A stretch of DNA of 64,000 nt from Polychytrium aggregatum (GCF_025602895.1 NW_026516251.1:124001-188000); one strand, 5' to 3'. Positions 45,692-55,411 are shown, counted from the first letter of the stretch. Made by a program: numbers and translations. The notes: generated by a model from the letters alone, not told the origin.

Positions 45692-46933
45692 CTACAGCCG
45701 ACGTGCGGCCTGGCGATCGCCAATCGAGTTCAGGTAGCTTTTCAGAAAGACGCGCTGCTTCTTGGCCAGGTCCTTGATCTTGTCAATCTCGGAATCTGTC
45801 AGGAGGAAAAGCATGCGGTTGCCCTTGCTCCGGTTGACCTTGCTGTCGAGAATGACGCCGTTCTCGGTGTCCCGGTTGTCGGTTCCGAACGAATTGGAGA
45901 CAATGTGCTCGATGTCAAAGGCGTGCACGCAGCAATCGGGTGACGAAAAGGGTGCATGCTTGGCATCGGTCGCAGAGACGGTCCACAGCCCGAGCACATC
46001 TAGAATGAGCTCAATGCCATTGGAGCACTGGATGAGATGGCCGGGGCGGGTCTTCCAGTGCTCAACGATGGTCTTCTTGACCGACTCGGGAAAGACCGGG
46101 GGGCGGTCGAGGCTCTGGATGTGGGCGTCGTTGGGCCGGTCTGGATCGAGATTGGCGCGGATGAGGAACTTGAGCACCTGGTAGGCCAGCTTGCCGCGGA
46201 CCTGGGTGTCCTGCAGCCACGAGGCCATGAAGGCGGGGTCCTTGACGGACGTCAGGATCTGCTCGATGTACTTTGCTCGCTTGTACGAGAAACTTGGGGC
46301 AACCTTGAGCGAGGCGGGAGCGGTAGGTTTCCCGTGGGTGCTGGGCGGCCGCGAGTGCGAGTGCGAGTGCGAGTGTGGGTGCGAGTGGGAGTCGGTGGGC
46401 GACGATGTGGGCGACGTCTTGGCCTTCTTGCGCTTGGGGCCGCTAGCATGGCGGTCGCTCGGGTCGGCATCGAGGGTGCTTGGTGGCGGACTGGGTGGCT
46501 CGGGCGAGAAGAGCGAGCTCCAAATCGGACCCAGGAAGGTCGAGAGTCCCAAAAACCCGAGGATACCAGAAGCCGCCGCATCGTCGCAGGCCGCAGTGTC
46601 GTAGAGCAGCTCGTGCAGATGATGTCCGTCAAAGACAAAGTAGCGGCGTCGGTGCGAGCTCGACGATGCCGACGACAGAAACTTGAAGCCCTGGTCGCGG
46701 GCATGGGTTTCGCTCACGCACGAGTAGGAGCGATAGAGCCCAAGGATGACGGTCTTGTCGACGTGGACAAATTCGTAGGTATAGTTGCCGCGGCCCTTGC
46801 CAGGGTCCTTGGTGCCGGTCACGACGCTGACCCGCCGACGATCCTTCCAGACGACGAAGAGGGTGTCCTCTCTCAGACGCTCGGAGACGAGCCCCAGGAG
46901 GGTCTGCATGGATGCGTCCATGGGTGCATCCAT
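45692..46933 (-). CDS. Unknown single-exon protein with C-terminal HNH-like motif
   Basis: An uninterrupted frame of about 413 codons from MDAPMDASMQTLLGLVSERL. An upstream in-frame ATG at 47194 would add 87 low-complexity residues. An N-terminal folded part (LREDTLFVVWKDRRRVSVVT, YEFVHVDKTVILGLYRSYSC) is followed by a Pro/Ser linker with (SH)n repeats and KRKKAK, a possible nuclear signal. The C-terminal domain begins YKRAKYIEQILTSVKDPAF and ends with CVHAFDIEHIVSNSFGTDN, then ENGVILDSKVNRSKGNRM. DxEHI(V), an Asn-containing loop and NRSKGxR resemble HNH nuclease or DUF1524 active sites (His343, Asn about 359 and 368 by my count). I do not recognise the full-length family. The absence of introns contrasts with most neighbours. 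It is the closest host gene to the Fanzor element. Confidence 0.7.
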   Translation of the reverse strand: MDAPMDASMQTLLGLVSERLREDTLFVVWKDRRRVSVVTGTKDPGKGRGNYTYEFVHVDKTVILGLYRSYSCVSETHARDQGFKFLSSASSSSHRRRYFVFDGHHLHELLYDTAACDDAAASGILGFLGLSTFLGPIWSSLFSPEPPSPPPSTLDADPSDRHASGPKRKKAKTSPTSSPTDSHSHPHSHSHSHSRPPSTHGKPTAPASLKVAPSFSYKRAKYIEQILTSVKDPAFMASWLQDTQVRGKLAYQVLKFLIRANLDPDRPNDAHIQSLDRPPVFPESVKKTIVEHWKTRPGHLIQCSNGIELILDVLGLWTVSATDAKHAPFSSPDCCVHAFDIEHIVSNSFGTDNRDTENGVILDSKVNRSKGNRMLFLLTDSEIDKIKDLAKKQRVFLKSYLNSIGDRQAARRL

Positions 46934-47386
46934 GGGTGCGGGAGACGGTTTGGTTTGGCGCCGGTGGGTGTGGATGTGGCAGAGCGAGAGCGAGAGCCGA
47001 GGATGCGCTGCTTTTGGATCGGGAGCAGAAGCAGATCCGACAATCCTGGCAGAGACGGTGGGGTATTTGACGGCGGCTGCCAGGGAGGCGACGGCGACGG
47101 CGACGGTGCTGTGGATGTGCTTGCGGCTGGCAGGCAGGGGCTGGTGGAGACAGAGTTTGGTCCTGTGTATGGATGGTGCGGTGCGCCCGGACATGGGCCG
47201 CCTTGGTCTGGTGTGATTTGGTCTGGCGGCGGTCTTGGCTGCAAGAGCGCTCTGGGGTTGACAGAGGGCGACGCACGAACGAAAAGGAGACGGACGGCGC
47301 TGCGTTGTTATCGTTCCTGTGGGATCGTTCCCGTGGGCGAGTGCATCGTCGATTGTGATGAGATTATGATAGGCCTCGCTACACTT
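46934..47386. promoter_or_regulatory. Promoter side of the HNH-like gene
   Basis: The frame stays open upstream of 46933 as far as 47194, but its composition is low-complexity. The rest, to the transposon boundary at 47387, holds the presumed promoter. No other gene seen. Confidence 0.4.
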
Positions 47387-47388
47387 TA

Positions 47389-47600
47389 TTCAGAAAAAAC
47401 GGGACAATATAGCCGTTTCCATGAACATGTAGTATGTGCTGTGCTTGCGTCAAGCAAAGCCACAAGAAATAAAACAGATCACTTTGGCAGCCTCCGAGTG
47501 AAGACCGCTGGTCGCTCTCCGGTCTCCACAATCGACCTGCACACTGCGATCATGTTGCGCGCCGCATTGACGTCGCGATTCCACACTGTCCGGCAGCTGG
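47389..47600 (-). ncRNA. Candidate omega-RNA region at the Fanzor 3' end
   Basis: In TnpB and Fanzor systems the guide RNA scaffold is transcribed from the 3' end of the nuclease gene through the transposon end, and the guide comes from adjoining host DNA. Here that corresponds to the last codons and the 90 bp from the stop to the left end. Support in this window is indirect: the miniature element at 26.1 kb conserves exactly this stretch (26115-26228 against about 47401-47520). I did not compute a fold, and the 5' limit is arbitrary. Confidence 0.35.
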
Positions 47601-49845
47601 GATTCTTGCAGCTCCTGACAAAGTGGGAATTCGCAACACTGGGCGCATCGAGTCCTTCCAACCGAACTGGCTCCAGGCACTTGGAGCACACTTGCGAGGT
47701 GTTGAACTCGTTCGTCGAGACTACCTTGACGCTTCCATGATGGTGATTGGGACGGCGTCGGTGGTGCTCGAACTGCTCAAAGTACCGAGCAAACCGCTGC
47801 CTCCGAGGGCTGGATGCATAGCCCTTGCCCTGTCGCCATGACGCATTGCCAAAGGCGATCACCACATCGGTCCGTATCGGGGCGTGCTTCAGGACGGCCT
47901 TGCACATCTTGTCAACGGCCACTTGGCGCCTCTTGTGGCCCGTGAAGCGATGGTGACGGGCCTTCTTGCCAAGGTGGAAGTCGAGCTGCACTCGCAGCTC
48001 CGGTCGCAGGACATGGGTGAGATGGACCTTGAAGGCCTCCGAGGACGACACCTTGGGCGAGGGAGTGGTCGCCATCCAGGTCTCGATGCTGAGTCGATAC
48101 TTCATGGTGTTGTGCCACTTGGTGTTGGACGTATGGCCACACATTTGCTGGTAGTGGCCATTGGAGAATGAGACCACCTCGTCTTGGTGGCCCGGTGCTT
48201 GGATGACCGCCGTGAAGATGGAGCCGACTCCAGGATCGATGCCAATCCAAGTGGTGCGATCGGGGTCTGGGTCGCCGATGTGGGCCTGGATGCGCTGCTC
48301 GGCAGTCGGAGGAGGCTCGATGGTCTCGGTGTGATCGGTTCGAGGCAGAAACTTGACGAGACCGATGGTGCATCCAATGCCATCGGTGCTGATCTCGTAG
48401 TTGAACAGCTTCTTGTTCACGTCCCGCTCTTGGAAGAGGGAACTACGCAGCTTGAAGCAACTGCGCCAGAGACGATCCTGGTTGTTGACACCGTCCTCAC
48501 CTTCTTCCTTGAGCATGTCCCGGGTGAGGCCAAGGCGCTTCTTTGGACCCAGGAGCTCCCAGAGTGCGACGGTGTCAATCTTGACATACTTGGCCGTGGC
48601 AGTGCATAGAGGAACCATCGTGCACACGGCCGGAGGAGTGTCGACGGCGAGCTGCTTGAGTGCCCAGTTGAGCCTGGATGCCAGCTTGTTGATCTTGGCC
48701 TTGGTGGTGCCGAGCTCAGACTTGGCCTTGGTGAACCTCTTGTCGTCGGAGGGAATGCCTTGGGTAGTGAGGCTGTCCAGCTTGGCCTGGCGCTGCAGCT
48801 CGGTGACTCGGAGGGCGGGCATGTCGCAGTCGATCCACTTGTGGACATTGTCGACCATCTTGTCTCGGGCGAGGATTCCCACATGGTGTGAGAGGCGATG
48901 GAGGGCCCGGAAGCGGTCCTGGTCGTTGCTGTACCGAAACTCGTCCAGGACGTGGCCAAAGTCTGGATAGAGGAACTCGAGATCGGCCTTGGGTGGAGTC
49001 TGCCCTGGTTTCTCGAAGAGCTCGAGACAGGCCTCGATGGCGTCGTGCTTATGCTTGTTGGCTGGGAAGACGGCAGCGCAGAAGCGGCGAAGAAGTCGCC
49101 AGTAGGCCAGGTCGAGGTGGGTGGTGCAGTTGGTGGCATAGGCATTGACAGCCAGTGTGAGAAGCTGACTGTGAGCACCATCAGGCAGACGAGGGGCCGG
49201 AGGCAGGTCTGCGTGCCGAGTGGTCTGGTAGTCGCCAAAGGAATCAACCAACTGCTCGTTGTATTTCTCATTGTCCCCGGTCGGCGAGAGGGCATCGGCC
49301 TGGACGATCTTAAAGCACTGGCGGATGAATGCAGGGGTGGCCCTGGAGATGACAGGGACGGGAAGATCCTGCTCGATGCACCGGAGGATGTGCAGGTTGA
49401 GCAGCCTGGATGCCTCGAACTGGATCTGGGTCATGGCCTCGACGGTGGCCTGGATCTTGTCGCGGAGAGCGGGATTGAGACAACAGCCATCCATCGTCTG
49501 CTTGAAGCAGCCGAACTGAGGGGCGGATGACCTTCCATCCACGAGTGGGACGACGGAGCTCTTGAGGGGCCGGTATTTGGGACACCTGTTGGTGTTGCTT
49601 CGCTGATGATCGGTGCCATCGCACTTGGGACATCGCTTGACAGGACCAGATGAGGGACCAGGCTCGGTGGGATCGACATCCATTGGATCTGCAGAAGCAG
49701 TGGTGGTGAGCGACGGAGCAACAGACGACCAAGCATACGTGGGGTCAGAATACGAACCAGAGACAGGCTCCGACTGTGACTTGGCTTTCTTGGGCCTGGG
49801 TGGCCGAGGCTGGCCATCACCGGTACCCTTGCGCTTCGGAGGCAT
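47479..49845 (-). CDS. Fanzor (TnpB-like) RNA-guided endonuclease
   Basis: An uninterrupted 788-codon frame encoding a eukaryotic TnpB homologue, a RuvC nuclease directed by an omega-RNA. The N-terminus is basic (MPPKRKGTGD with KKAK, a likely nuclear signal). A Cys-rich knuckle CPKCDGTDHQ with a further Cys lies at residues 72-88. A helical middle region follows. RuvC-I is WIGIDPGVGS with Asp537. The next RuvC strand is DVVIAFGNASW near 660-670, where the usual Glu is absent. The conserved TNEFNTSQVCSKC carries Glu713, a candidate for the relocated catalytic Glu reported for Fanzors. The zinc ribbon uses Cys720, 723, 746 and 751. RuvC-III is WNRDVNAARN with Asp758. No stop or frameshift is visible, so the protein could be active. 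At 788 residues it is somewhat longer than well-studied Fanzors because of its N-terminal extension. Confidence 0.93.
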   Translation of the reverse strand: MPPKRKGTGDGQPRPPRPKKAKSQSEPVSGSYSDPTYAWSSVAPSLTTTASADPMDVDPTEPGPSSGPVKRCPKCDGTDHQRSNTNRCPKYRPLKSSVVPLVDGRSSAPQFGCFKQTMDGCCLNPALRDKIQATVEAMTQIQFEASRLLNLHILRCIEQDLPVPVISRATPAFIRQCFKIVQADALSPTGDNEKYNEQLVDSFGDYQTTRHADLPPAPRLPDGAHSQLLTLAVNAYATNCTTHLDLAYWRLLRRFCAAVFPANKHKHDAIEACLELFEKPGQTPPKADLEFLYPDFGHVLDEFRYSNDQDRFRALHRLSHHVGILARDKMVDNVHKWIDCDMPALRVTELQRQAKLDSLTTQGIPSDDKRFTKAKSELGTTKAKINKLASRLNWALKQLAVDTPPAVCTMVPLCTATAKYVKIDTVALWELLGPKKRLGLTRDMLKEEGEDGVNNQDRLWRSCFKLRSSLFQERDVNKKLFNYEISTDGIGCTIGLVKFLPRTDHTETIEPPPTAEQRIQAHIGDPDPDRTTWIGIDPGVGSIFTAVIQAPGHQDEVVSFSNGHYQQMCGHTSNTKWHNTMKYRLSIETWMATTPSPKVSSSEAFKVHLTHVLRPELRVQLDFHLGKKARHHRFTGHKRRQVAVDKMCKAVLKHAPIRTDVVIAFGNASWRQGKGYASSPRRQRFARYFEQFEHHRRRPNHHHGSVKVVSTNEFNTSQVCSKCLEPVRLEGLDAPSVANSHFVRSCKNPSCRTVWNRDVNAARNMIAVCRSIVETGERPAVFTRRLPK

Positions 49846-50115
49846 GGGGGCAGAGGATGCTGGATGCCTGCCAGTGGTACTGGTCAGAGCAGAGACTTCT
49901 CTTTATCGTACAATAGCGCGATGATCAGATCAAGGCGAGATGAGGGAAGAAAGCAGCAGGACGAAGGTGTGGCATTTATACCCGAGAGCAGGAGCCCGTC
50001 TGCGCGGGCTGGTTGGGGAAGTGACCCTGTTCAAAAATCGCCGAGAGGTTCAAGCCAGGGATGTGAACGTGAGAACGGCGGCTTGATTGGAGGGACAACC
50101 CCAAATTGGAGGAAC
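49846..50115. other. Transposon internal spacer
   Basis: Lies between the truncated transposase and the Fanzor start, so it should contain the Fanzor promoter. CATTTATACCC at 49972 could supply a TATA-like element on either strand. No gene seen. Confidence 0.4.
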
Positions 50116-50148
50116 TCAACCCCAAATCGGTGGGGACTCAACCCCAAA
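50088..50148. repeat. Short direct repeat at the transposase 3' end
   Basis: Three copies of a unit of about 22 bp around AACCCCAAATTGGAGG / AACCCCAAATCGGTGG. The last copy overlaps the transposase C-terminal codons and brings the stop codon at 50116. Confidence 0.8.
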
Positions 50149-50922
50149 GAAGTTCTCGATGGGATTGAAGTCGGGCGAGGCAGGTGGGGTGAAGATCACT
50201 GACCATCCTCGGCGCTCGATGCAGTCCAGGACAGCCATTGTCTTGTGCATGCTGACATTGTCCATCACAATCACAGAGTCGTCCGGGAAGCTCGCTCGCT
50301 CAAAGAACTCGACCATCGAGTGTGTCTTGAATGATGTGGGGATGTACATGCGATGCAGCACACCAGAGTGGTTGATGGCAAATGCAGCCGAGACAGACTT
50401 GTGCTTCATGTGATTGCGCTGGCGAAGCGGAGCACCCTTCGGTGAGTATCCGTAGAGAGGGAAAATGGATTTCCTGATCCCTGTCTCGTCGACAAAAACG
50501 AATCGCCGCGGGTCGATGGAGCGGGCCTGGTCCCTGAACTGTGCCACTCGCTCATCCAGTCGCTTGGACTTGTAGAGGTGTGTTGCCCTCTTGTGTGAGA
50601 GACCTGCTCGGTGGATGGCAGTGTGGCAGAGTGAGAGTGATACTTTCCTCTGGAGGATGGACTCGAGCATGCACCGCAACACAGGACCAGTCTGGAACGG
50701 GTCCTGTTCAATCAGGGTGCGAATGACTGGACATGCCTGCTCGAAGAAAGTGGATCTGCGAGCTGGGACCCGGGATGGGTCATCCAGCTTGCATCCTCGG
50801 TGCCAGCGATGGATGGTGCTCTTGGATACACTGAATATGGAGGCGACCTTACGCAGGCTATGGATGAGGGCGTAGCATCGCAATGCGGCGGTGCGAAAGT
50901 CGGATGTGTGGCGAATGGTCAT
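50116..50922 (-). pseudogene. DDE transposase (Tc1/mariner, IS630 superfamily), C-terminally truncated
   Basis: The protein begins MTIRHTSDFRTAALRCYALI with a helix-turn-helix (SLRKVASIFSVSKSTIHRWH). A second DNA-binding region follows (PVIRTLIEQDPFQTGPVLRC). The DDE catalytic core has the first Asp in RRFVFVDETGIRK, the second in SVIVMDNVSMHKTMAVLD and the final Glu in SPDFNPIENFFG. Directly after that Glu the frame runs into a short tandem repeat and stops (VESPPIWG). The usual 30 to 60 C-terminal residues after the NPIE motif are therefore missing. All three acidic residues remain. No Asp/Glu is mutated, but loss of the C-terminus probably impairs activity. It is transcribed in the same direction as, and upstream of, the Fanzor gene. 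Confidence 0.85.
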
Positions 50923-51006
50923 GGCCAGCGCGCGATAACATTGGGTAGCAAAATATTCGATGAATGGTCAAAAACCCGGGTGTCCCGTTTTTTATTGGAT
51001 TGCCTG

Positions 51007-51337
51007 TAACGACGATCAGCCACCAGATTGTATTCAAGACCGAGCTTCCAGAGGAAGCGATTGCGAACAGAAGGAGCCGCTGCACGAGCGAGACCCCCGA
51101 TTAGCGAAACAAAAAGGCGCCGTGCACCACCCATTGCCAGAGACGAGATGGAACGGATGCGCTTTTTGTCGGAACAACAGATAGAAATCAATAAAAATGT
51201 GCAGCCACCAAAAAGGAGTCTGGGAGCGAGTGTATCGGGCCAACGCAACATCATACACCCGGAAGCTCCACCACTCCACCTCCACCACTCTAGATCACCA
51301 TTGCAGCCTCGGAGAGCGAGAGACAGCCTCCCTCTCT
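51007..51337. other. Transposon flank / aconitase 3' region
   Basis: 331 bp between the transposon end and the aconitase stop codon. It has a relatively AT-rich patch (AATCAATAAAAATG near 51190). No gene seen. Confidence 0.45.
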
Positions 51338-54300
51338 TTAGGCAGAGGCGGCCATCTTGTTGAGGGCGCTACCCCACTGGAACCACTCGATCTGGTTCTC
51401 GTTGAAGGTGTGGTTGACGGTGAGGTCGACGACACGGCCGTCCTTCTTGGTGAGGCGGAGGGTAAGGGGCTTGCCGGGAACAAAGTTGCTCTCAAGGCCA
51501 ATGATCGAGACCTTGTCGGTAGACTCGACCTTCTCGTAGTCAGCGGCGTTGGCAAAGGTGAGAGGGAGCATGCCCTGCTTCTTGAGGTTGGTCTCTGTTG
51601 AAGGAAACGCCGAGATGAGGGGGTCAGGACATCGCAGACAAGTCGGGCGAGCGGACGACATGATGCGATCGGCATGATGTGATCGCCATGATGCAATCAG
51701 CAAGCACAGACCCGCACGCATGCCGGCGAGTCGGATCAACGATCGGGTCAGTGGGCAACAGGCGGTCTCATCTTACGCACCGTGGATGCGGGCAAAGCTC
51801 TTGACAATGACGGCAACACCACCGAGGTGGCGGACCTCGAGGGCGGCGTGCTCACGGGAAGAGCCCTCGCCGTAGTTCTCGTCACCGATGACGACCCAGT
51901 TGATGCCCTTGGCCTTGAGGTCGCGGGCGGTCTTGGGGACAGCCTCGTACTCGCCCGTGATGGGGTTGAGGACAGAGTTGGCCAGGCCGTTCTCAATGTT
52001 GATGGCACCGATCAGCATGTTGTTGGAGATGTTGTCGAGGTGACCACGGTACTTGAGCCAGGGGCCAGCCATGGAGATGTGGTCGGTGGTACACTTTCCC
52101 TTGACCTTGATGAGGATGGGAAGATCCTTGTAGTCCTTGCCGTTCCACTTGCTGAAGGGAGTCAGGAGCTGGAGGCGGTTGGACTCGGGGCTGACCGAGA
52201 CAGAGACCGAGGAGCGGTCGGCGGGAGGGGCCTGGTAGGTGTTCTCGCCGGCGTCGTAGCCGCGGGGAGGGAGCTCGGGGCCCTGGGGAGCCTGGAACTT
52301 GAAGTCCTTGCCGTCCTTGGTCTTGAGCGAGTCGGTGAGGGGGTTGAAGGTGAGGTCGCCCGAGAAGACAAAGGCGGTGACGAGCTCGGGGCTGGCAACA
52401 AAGGCGTGGGTCTGGGGGTTGGAGTCGTTGCGGCCGGTGAAGTTGCGGTTGTAGGAGGTGACGATCGAGTTCTTGTCGCCCTTCTTGATGTCCTGGCGAT
52501 CCCACTGGCCAATGCAAGGGCCGCAGGCGTTGGCAAGGACAACACCGCCGATCTGGTCAAAGACATCAGACTGGCCGTCGCGCTGGATGGTGGCGCGGAT
52601 CTGCTCAGAGCCAGGGGTGATGATGAACTTGGCCTTGGCGGGGACACCGGCATCGATGGCCTGCTGGGCGAGCGAGGCGGCGCGGGCCATGTCCTCGTAC
52701 GAGGAGTTGGTGCACGAGCCGATCAGGCCGACCTTCATCTCGGCGGGCCAGCCGTTCTTCTGGACGGCATCGGCGAACTTGCTGATGGGAGTGGCAAGAT
52801 CGGGGGTGAAGGGGCCGTTGATATGGGGCTCGAGGGTGCTGAGGTCGATCTCGATGACCTGGTCGTACCTAGAATTGGATTAAATTGAATGGCAGGGCCG
52901 AGAAACAAAGTGGTCAGCAACAGTGGCCTGGCAACGCTCGAGGGGCGGGGGCGGATCCGAGAGGTAGAAAGCGACGGACCGACGGACGGACGGATCAGGC
53001 TCCATCGGTACAGCATACAGGATACATACTTGGCACCGGCATCGGCAGTGAGGTTCTGCTGGAACGCATCGGCCCAGTCGGCAATGTAAGGGCGGGTGGT
53101 AGCACGGAGGTAGTCGGCCATGCGTTTGCTGTAGGGGAACAGAGAGGTGGTGGCACCAATCTCGGCACCCATGTTGCAGATGGTGGCCATGCCAGTGCAG
53201 GAGATCGAGTCAAGACCAGGGCCAAAGTACTCGACGATGGAGCCGGTTCCACCCTTGACGGTCAGGATGCCAGCGAGCTTCAGGATGATGTCTGTAGCGT
53301 CGGCCCAGCGTGCGTGATTGTCAGTCAAGGGAATCAGAGGGTCGCTTCAAAGTACACACAATCGACATTGCAGGTGCATGACATGTGTACACGACGAATC
53401 GACGCGGTGCACTGCTGAATGCGCAAGCACACCCATCATGGCAACAGAGAGCACAATACACACCCTTGGGGGAGGTCCAGCCGCTGAGCTTGCCGGTGAG
53501 CTTGACACCGATGACCTTGGGGCACTTGAGCTCCCAGGGGATGTTGGCCATGACATCGACGGCATCGGCACCACCGACACCGATGGCAACCATGCCAAGA
53601 CCACCAGCGTTGGGGGTGTGAGAGTCAGTACCAATCATGAGACCGCCAGGGAAGGCATAGTTTTCGAGGATGATCTGGTGGATGATGCCGGAGCCGGGGC
53701 GCCAGAAGCCAATGTTGTACTTGGCCGAGCAGGTGGACAGGAAGTCGTAGACCTCCTTGTTGAGCTCGTTGGCACGAGAGAGATCCTTGGGACCACCGAG
53801 TTGGGCCTCAATCAAGTGGTCGCAGTGGACAGTGGTGGGAACGGCGACGCTGGGGAGGCCGGCAGACATGAACTGCAGGAGAGCCATCTGGAAAATGCAT
53901 ACAGCATCAGTAACACGTACAATGCCATTTCGCCGAGGATGCCGTATCGTACTCGAGCCCAAACAAGACCGAGATGGGAAGGCCCTCGATGGCTTGTGCA
54001 GCCGCGTTTGGCCGACAGCAGCAGTGGTCACAGCAGCAAGACGAACCTGGGCAGTGGCATCCTGGCAGGCAACACGATCGGGGCGGAGCTTGAGGTAGGA
54101 AGAGCCACGGGCAATATCCTGGTTAACAGCATCGTCCAAGTGACCATAGACGATCTTCTCGGCAAGGGTCAGAGGGTGCTGGAGTCTGGGAGAGCAAGTG
54201 GCGGTTAGACCTTGATGGCGACAGAGCCACGGCAAAGAAAACAGAAGCCGAGATGGGTGCAAGAAAACGGGCTCGCCGCCCATTGGCGCCAACCCCGCCC

Positions 54301-54573
54301 GCGCATCTATCCGCCTGCCGCTGCGCTTGCCCAAAGGGCTCTGGGGGTCTGGGGGTGTTCTGGCAGATGGCTCACCTGTCCTTGACGATCTTGAGGTTGT
54401 TCTCAATGCGCTGGTAGTTGATGTACTGGCCCTTCTCGAGGTTCGAGATGGGAACCTGGGCAGCAGCAGAGGCAAAGGCTCTGGTGGAGATGATGCGAGA
54501 AGCGCCGCGGTGGGCAGACTGAGGGCGTCGGTAGCAAAGCGATGGGAGAGCAGACGGGCGGCCGTTAGAGACA
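51338..54573 (-). CDS. ACO1: Mitochondrial aconitase
   Basis: Aconitase isomerises citrate to isocitrate in the TCA cycle with a [4Fe-4S] cluster. The first core exon gives [20 protein letters not shown], then [17 protein letters not shown] near 54380-54480. Later exons contain [52 protein letters not shown] and [11 protein letters not shown]. Then come [39 protein letters not shown] (first cluster Cys), [11 protein letters not shown] (two cluster Cys), [40 protein letters not shown] and [17 protein letters not shown] with the catalytic Ser loop. The C-terminal exon ends [14 protein letters not shown] at 51338. The presequence-like [15 protein letters not shown] starts at 54573, but its frame differs from the RAFASA frame, so an intron or alternative start remains to be defined. 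High GC3 indicates strong expression. Confidence 0.95.
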
Positions 54574-55411
54574 TGTTGTTTGGCAGGACAATACGGCGAC
54601 TGCGCACCAGGTCGGTTCGTTGACAGTCAGCGTGGGATGAGCCCAGTCCAGGAAGGAGCGGGATGGCCATCGAGTCGCCAGGATCTTGGCCCACCAGCCG
54701 GCCACGATCGCATCCCATAACCAAGACGAGCTCTAACAACACCCGGAGACTGGTACTGCACGAGCGCACTCCATCCACCGAGCACTGGCCGGTTTCAGCA
54801 AACGGCAGTGCCGGGTGATTGAGGGAGGCGAGAGGCAGGGTGATGGTGGTGGTGCATATCTATCCGCATATCGACCTCCCCTGGCAGCGACGCGTGATGC
54901 AGATGGAGGGAAATGGAGGAGAATGGAGCGTGGAGCAAAGCAAGGCAGCCCAGAGGCGTAGCTACCTTCAGTTGCTGGGTCAGAAGCATCTTTCCTCAGA
55001 AGGAAGTAGGTCGGGTATGGGAGAAGGGAGGACTCGCGAAGAGGCAAAAAAAAAGTCGACACCGATAAGATGGGGGTGTGGCGATCGGAGGTTTGATATT
55101 TATGCGGCCACGGGGTGGCTGGAACCGGCGAGGCAATTCATTTTGCAGCACAGAGCGCGGCAGAAAAGAGAGAGAAAAAAAAAATGAAACGATAAGCAGG
55201 CGTGCCTGTGGGCGTGCCTGTGGGCGCGAGCAAGGCCGTTGTTTGGTCTGGAGACCTCGCAGGCGCGGCGGCGAATGTGATTTCGGGCGGTGGGGCGGCC
55301 TGATTGGCGGGCGGGGCGGCTGCTGCGCATGTGGCGGCGAGGGGGCGGGGCGGCGAGAGCGGCGAGAGAGCGACGAGAGCGAGCGAGAGAGACGCCGTCG
55401 ATTGGTGAACG

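Larger units (their letters stand above)
47389..51006 (-). mobile_element. Tc1/mariner-like transposon carrying a Fanzor nuclease gene
   Basis: The element of about 3.6 kb is flanked by TA at 47387-47388 and 51007-51008. The ends share an exact 13-bp inverted core, AAAAAACGGGACA, at 47394-47406 and inverted at 50981-50993. The left end begins TTCAG, and the right, read inward, begins CAG. Two genes lie on the minus strand: a DDE transposase (50922-50116) and downstream of it the Fanzor gene (49845-47479). The right end lies about 80 bp upstream of the transposase start and the left end 90 bp past the Fanzor stop. Two miniature relatives in this window define the same ends independently. Fanzor genes are known to ride on various eukaryotic transposons, mariner-like ones among them. 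The truncated transposase suggests that the copy now needs help in trans. Confidence 0.85.

Noticed and set aside
46037-47740. 567-codon plus-strand frame
   Set aside because: Mirror of the GC-rich HNH-like gene and the Fanzor 3' end on the other strand; composition follows that shadow.
51782-52888. 368-codon plus-strand frame
   Set aside because: Antisense shadow of the strongly biased aconitase exon.
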